From Deltaproteobacteria bacterium (GTDB taxonomy: Bacteria > Desulfobacterota > DSM-4660 > Desulfatiglandales > Desulfatiglandaceae), in the NCBI GenBank assembly GCA_011051075.1, contig DREN01000043.1, forward strand, positions 1 through 7,816: a stretch of DNA of 7,816 bases, given 5' to 3'. The notes under the pieces were generated by a model that was given only the letters and a program-made list of their open reading frames with translations, was not told the DNA's origin and did no database searches. This document shows, in pieces, positions 4,681 through 7,816 of the stretch (the first letter of the stretch is position 1; every line of letters starts with the position of its first letter). The translations under genes and the position numbers were made by a program.

Positions 4681-6773
4681 GGCCTTGCTTTTAATGCGGG
4701 CAGGGGAAAGTCGGGTGGAGACTGGAGAGTCACCTCGTCCTGGCGGGTCATATTTTCCGTGCGGAGCCTGCGGTACTCGGCCAAAGCCCAGAGGGGAAAG
4801 AACCGGCTGTAGCCGTGGTAGCGGAGATAAAAAACCCTGGGGAAGCCGGTGCCGGTAAATTCCTCTTCATCCCATAGATCCTCCTGGTTCTGGGTCTCAA
4901 GAAGGTAGTGAACGCCCCGCTGAACCGCAGCGCTTTGCACCTCGCCCACTGCCATAAGCCCCAAGAGGGCCCACGCGGTCTGGGACGGGGTGCTCCTGCC
5001 GTTGCCCCCGATGGAGGGGTCAGCGTACGAGTCGCTGGTTTCACCCCAACCGTTATCAGGATTCTGGCACGATTTCAGCCAATGGACTGCCTTGCGGATG
5101 TAAGGCTGTGTGGAGTCTTCACCCAGGGCCCCCAGGCCCTTCAGTACGGACCAGGTGCCGTATATGTAGTTTACGCCCCAGCGGCCGAACCATGCCCCGC
5201 ATTCCTCCTGTTCCTTGCTGAGGAACTGAAGCGCCCTCTTGATGGGCGGGAAATCGTGGCCATAGCCCAGCATGGCCAGGAGCTCAATACAACGGCCTGT
5301 CAGGTCCGAGGTGCTGGGGTCCAGGAGCGCCCCGTGGTCGGCAAAGGGGATATTGTTGAGATAGAAGTAGTCGTTATCTATGTCAAAGGCGCCCCACCCT
5401 CCATCTGAGCTCTGCATGCCCACCACCCAGTTTACGGCCCTGGCGATCTTTTCCCTGTACTCCTCCCTGTCCAGGGCCCCGGCCCTCAAAAGGGCCATCA
5501 GGACCATGGGCGTGTCGTCAATATCAGGATAAAAGGCGTTTTCAAACTGGAAGGCCCAGCCTGCCGGTTCCACGTCGGGGGCCTGGAGGCTCCAGTCTCC
5601 GGGGGTGGTTATCATCTTCTTGAAAAGCCAGTCAACGGCCTTTTTTACAGCCTCATGGTCAGGCGGCAGGCCGGCCTCAAGCAGGGCCGACAGGCTCAGG
5701 CAGGTGTCCCAGATGGGAGAGACACATGGCTGACAGTGGGCCTCATGGTCCCGGATGACCAGGAGATCGTCTATGGCCTTGAGCCCGCGGACAAAATCCG
5801 GATGATCATCAGGATAGCCTAAGACCCTGAGGGCCATTACCGCGTTGGCCATGGCTGGAAAGATGGCGCCGATGCCCCCCTCACCCTGCATCCTATCAAT
5901 GGTCCAGCTCTCGGCAAGCCTCGTGGCCTTCTGTCGCGTGGCTGCGGGGATAAGGGAATCGGCTGCCTTGAGAACACGGTCCAGGACGATGAACAGGTTC
6001 TTGACCAGATTCCCGGGGGCAGGATGATCAAGGTGACGGAGCTTTTCAGTAGCCTCAAGAAAGAGCTCCTCAATCCCTTCCTCCGGGCCCAGGTTACACA
6101 CCGGTTTTCTGGCGTTCAGAATGAGGAGAGGCACAATCACTGTACGGGACCAGTACGATACCTTCTGGAGATGAAAAAAGAACCATCTTGGAAGAAGCAT
6201 GATCTCGATGGGCATGGCAGGCGTGGTTCTCCAGGGGATCTGGCCGAAAAGCGCCAGGGTGAAGCGGGTGAAGACGTTTACCCTAACCGCCCCCCCATGG
6301 CTCAGAATGAACTCCCGTGCCCTGGCCATGTGCGGGGCCTCGGGCGAATCACCCAACTGCTTGAGGGCGAAGTAGGCCTTGACCGAGGCACTGATGTTAG
6401 CTTGGCCCCCGTGGTAGAGGGGCCAGCCCCCACTCTCAATCTGCCTGTTGCGGATATAGCGGCCAAGCCCCTCCCTTAGCCGGGAAGGGATTTCGCGGCC
6501 CAAGAATCTCTGAAGGAATATGTACTCCGATGAGATGGTGGTGTCCGCCTCCAGATCAAAAATCCAGTATCCTTCGGTGTTCTGGATGGTCAGAAACCTG
6601 TCTCTTGCCCTGAGGATAACCTGATTCAGCCGTTCCACCGTAAACAGAGATGTCGCGGGTACCGCAGTCTTTATGACCCTTTCTTCTTCAGGGTAGGGTT
6701 GGGGATGGCGGGCGGCCTTTTTATTCCGGCCAGTGAGGCGGTCCGCAAGGGCCGTGCGAATGCTCTGTTTCAT
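4677..6773 (-). CDS. shc: Squalene-hopene cyclase
   Basis: This 698-residue protein cyclises squalene to hopene/hopanol and sits as a monotopic protein on the inner membrane. Its length is close to other bacterial cyclases. The catalytic DXDD motif is DIDD at 417-420, within FENAFYPDIDDTP. Other hallmarks are GGWPLYHGGQANISASVKAY (115-134), QPCVSPIWDT (348-357), GDWSLQAPDVEPAGWAFQF (392-410), QSSDGGWGAFD (454-464), GAWFGRWGVNYIYGTWS (526-542), QNPDNGWGE (570-578) and FTGTGFPRVFYLRYHGY (639-655). QW repeats are seen in both halves. The hydrophobic region LLPRWFFF...VIVPLLIL (193-219) fits the membrane-facing entrance. The first 35 residues are basic and variable. The start has GGGG about seven bases upstream and a promoter about 100 bases upstream. 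It is the first gene of the shc-hpnG-DUF6125-like cluster. Confidence 0.97.
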   Translation of the reverse strand: MKQSIRTALADRLTGRNKKAARHPQPYPEEERVIKTAVPATSLFTVERLNQVILRARDRFLTIQNTEGYWIFDLEADTTISSEYIFLQRFLGREIPSRLREGLGRYIRNRQIESGGWPLYHGGQANISASVKAYFALKQLGDSPEAPHMARAREFILSHGGAVRVNVFTRFTLALFGQIPWRTTPAMPIEIMLLPRWFFFHLQKVSYWSRTVIVPLLILNARKPVCNLGPEEGIEELFLEATEKLRHLDHPAPGNLVKNLFIVLDRVLKAADSLIPAATRQKATRLAESWTIDRMQGEGGIGAIFPAMANAVMALRVLGYPDDHPDFVRGLKAIDDLLVIRDHEAHCQPCVSPIWDTCLSLSALLEAGLPPDHEAVKKAVDWLFKKMITTPGDWSLQAPDVEPAGWAFQFENAFYPDIDDTPMVLMALLRAGALDREEYREKIARAVNWVVGMQSSDGGWGAFDIDNDYFYLNNIPFADHGALLDPSTSDLTGRCIELLAMLGYGHDFPPIKRALQFLSKEQEECGAWFGRWGVNYIYGTWSVLKGLGALGEDSTQPYIRKAVHWLKSCQNPDNGWGETSDSYADPSIGGNGRSTPSQTAWALLGLMAVGEVQSAAVQRGVHYLLETQNQEDLWDEEEFTGTGFPRVFYLRYHGYSRFFPLWALAEYRRLRTENMTRQDEVTLQSPPDFPLPALKARP

Positions 6774-6876
6774 AAATTACCCCGGTTATGATAAAAAAAA
6801 TAGCGCCATCAGTCTCTGATTTACCCGTTTTTGGTGTAAGCAACAGGGAAAGTATTACCGTCAAAACGCTGTGGTC

Positions 6877-6905
6877 TATATATACGAATATTTTTTCTAT
6901 TTCAA
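6877..6905 (-). promoter_or_regulatory. Sigma70-like promoter of the hopanoid gene cluster
   Basis: On the minus strand TTGAAA (6900-6905) and TATATA (6877-6882) are 17 bases apart, the optimal spacing. The -35 overlaps the TGA stop of the dnaE-like gene (6902-6904). The predicted leader is about 95-100 bases long. A TTGACG in the leader has no good -10 partner. The 128-base gap from 6774 to 6901 holds no other gene. Confidence 0.55.
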
Positions 6906-7816
6906 GTGAAATCAACAGGCGGGCCGGTCCTGCCCAGAAACCCCAACCTGTTGACCCTTATGTTTACGGCCTTGAACACCTCCTCCACCCTTCCCCTGAG
7001 GATATAGGGCCCAGAGGCGTTCAGCATATGACAGAACCTGTTGTACACCGCTGGAAAAAACACGGTCTCATAAAGGCCGGTAAGGTCCTCAAAGGTTATG
7101 AACTTCATGGGATCGCCCTGTTCCGTACGCACTGTCTTGCCGGTAACGGGCCATCCCACGGTGGTTACCTCTCTGCCCACCAGGGTGTGCAGGTCCCTGG
7201 CCGGAACATAGTCCAGGCCTTTCAGGATATGGCCGTAAAGGGTGAGGGGATGAACCGAGAGGATAAAGCCAAAGACCTGCGTCTCATGCCTCAGCATGAC
7301 GTCTTTTGGATACCGGACCTGCCGGTTTTGCCTTGCAGGGGGAAGCCGGGCAGGGGCCTTTGGGGTATCAAAAAGTCCTGGGGCCTTTTCCGCCTCTTTC
7401 CGGCCGAAAAACCGGAGCGCCTCCCACACAAGCCCCGGCCTTGACACCCCCCGGGCCACCCGGTCGAAACAGCCCCCCTTGATGAGGATTCTCACGTCCT
7501 GGAGATGGATATGGGGCCTTGTGCGCCTGAGGAAGTCTTCAAGGGATACAAAGGGACCGTTTCTGGCCCGTTCATGGATAATGGCCTCCCCGGCCTCCCT
7601 GCCAAGATCCTTCAACTGCATAAAGCCCACCCGTATCCGGCGGCCCCTCCCCGTGTACCTGATTTCACTCCGGTTGATATCAGGCAAAAGGACCTCAAGT
7701 CCCATACGTCTCGCCTCTGATATATAGCTGGGGGTGGAGTAATAGCCCCCCTGATTGGAGATTACCGAGGCCATGAACTCCGCCGGGTAGTGGGCCCTGA
7801 GATATGCGCACTTGTA
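6902..7816 (-). CDS. dnaE: DNA polymerase III alpha subunit (DnaE type), C-terminal part, runs off right edge
   Basis: The frame is open to the right edge, giving the last 304 residues; the PHP domain and the polymerase active site are outside the window. The visible part starts at YKCAYLRAHYPAEFMASVIS, the typical end of the DnaE polymerase core, followed by EARRMGLEVLLPDINRSE. A helix-hairpin-helix region spans about residues 64-119 (VGFMQLKDLG to LIKGGCFD), then a Pro/Arg-rich linker, RHETQVFGFILSVHPL (176-191), and an OB-fold domain from about 214 to 292. The protein stops about 12 residues after the OB domain, so the C-terminal tau-binding domain of replicative DnaE1 is missing. This suggests a secondary, possibly error-prone polymerase (DnaE2/ImuC-like or a DnaE3-type protein), but this is inference because the core is unseen and the imuA/imuB partners are not visible. 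Confidence 0.9.
   Translation of the reverse strand, partial: YKCAYLRAHYPAEFMASVISNQGGYYSTPSYISEARRMGLEVLLPDINRSEIRYTGRGRRIRVGFMQLKDLGREAGEAIIHERARNGPFVSLEDFLRRTRPHIHLQDVRILIKGGCFDRVARGVSRPGLVWEALRFFGRKEAEKAPGLFDTPKAPARLPPARQNRQVRYPKDVMLRHETQVFGFILSVHPLTLYGHILKGLDYVPARDLHTLVGREVTTVGWPVTGKTVRTEQGDPMKFITFEDLTGLYETVFFPAVYNRFCHMLNASGPYILRGRVEEVFKAVNIRVNRLGFLGRTGPPVDFT

Noticed and set aside
4908..5408. 166-codon plus-strand frame within shc
   Set aside because: It is antisense to clearly conserved cyclase motifs and has no independent support.
6788..7444. 218-codon plus-strand frame opposite dnaE
   Set aside because: It is antisense to the OB domain and linker of the DnaE-like protein; the start lies in the shc leader and no ribosome binding site or protein family is seen.

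Overview
The window reads as chromosomal DNA of a hopanoid-producing, Gram-negative anaerobe-like bacterium, most probably a deltaproteobacterium (Desulfobacterota). That placement is inference. It rests on a squalene-hopene cyclase / HpnG pair, a DUF6125-like protein, a small lipoprotein gene, moderately high GC in the genes, and the general look of the proteins. No rRNA or other phylogenetic marker is present.

Right half, minus strand (7816 down to 3360): the C-terminal part of a DnaE-type DNA polymerase III alpha subunit enters from the right edge and ends shortly after its OB domain. A sigma70-like promoter overlapping its stop codon appears to drive a tight cluster. This is squalene-hopene cyclase (shc), hpnG overlapping it by ATGA, and a DUF6125-like protein 16 bases further on. 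Shc cyclises squalene to hopene. HpnG is the nucleosidase-like enzyme that removes adenine from adenosylhopane on the way to bacteriohopanepolyols. The third gene is of unknown function but shares the transcript.

Centre (3009-3314): between the convergent DUF6125-like and Nudix genes lies a roughly 290-base non-coding element. It has long nested inverted repeats, several internal hairpins and a perfect 8-base direct repeat at its borders. It looks like a MITE that inserted at the stop codon of the Nudix gene without changing the protein. This is the most notable object in the window.

Left half: on the plus strand, a 59-residue putative lipoprotein, absent from simple length-filtered gene calls, overlaps the start of a divergent Nudix hydrolase carrying a large insertion between FPGG and REXXEE. 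On the minus strand are a DMT/EamA-family transporter and, running off the left edge, the N-terminal part of a TauE/SafE-family permease. The 338-base divergent spacer (1637-1974) holds an extended -10 promoter for the lipoprotein-Nudix pair and several small inverted repeats.

No tRNA, rRNA, CRISPR array, transposase gene or phage gene was seen. Apart from the MITE-like element the window looks like ordinary chromosome.
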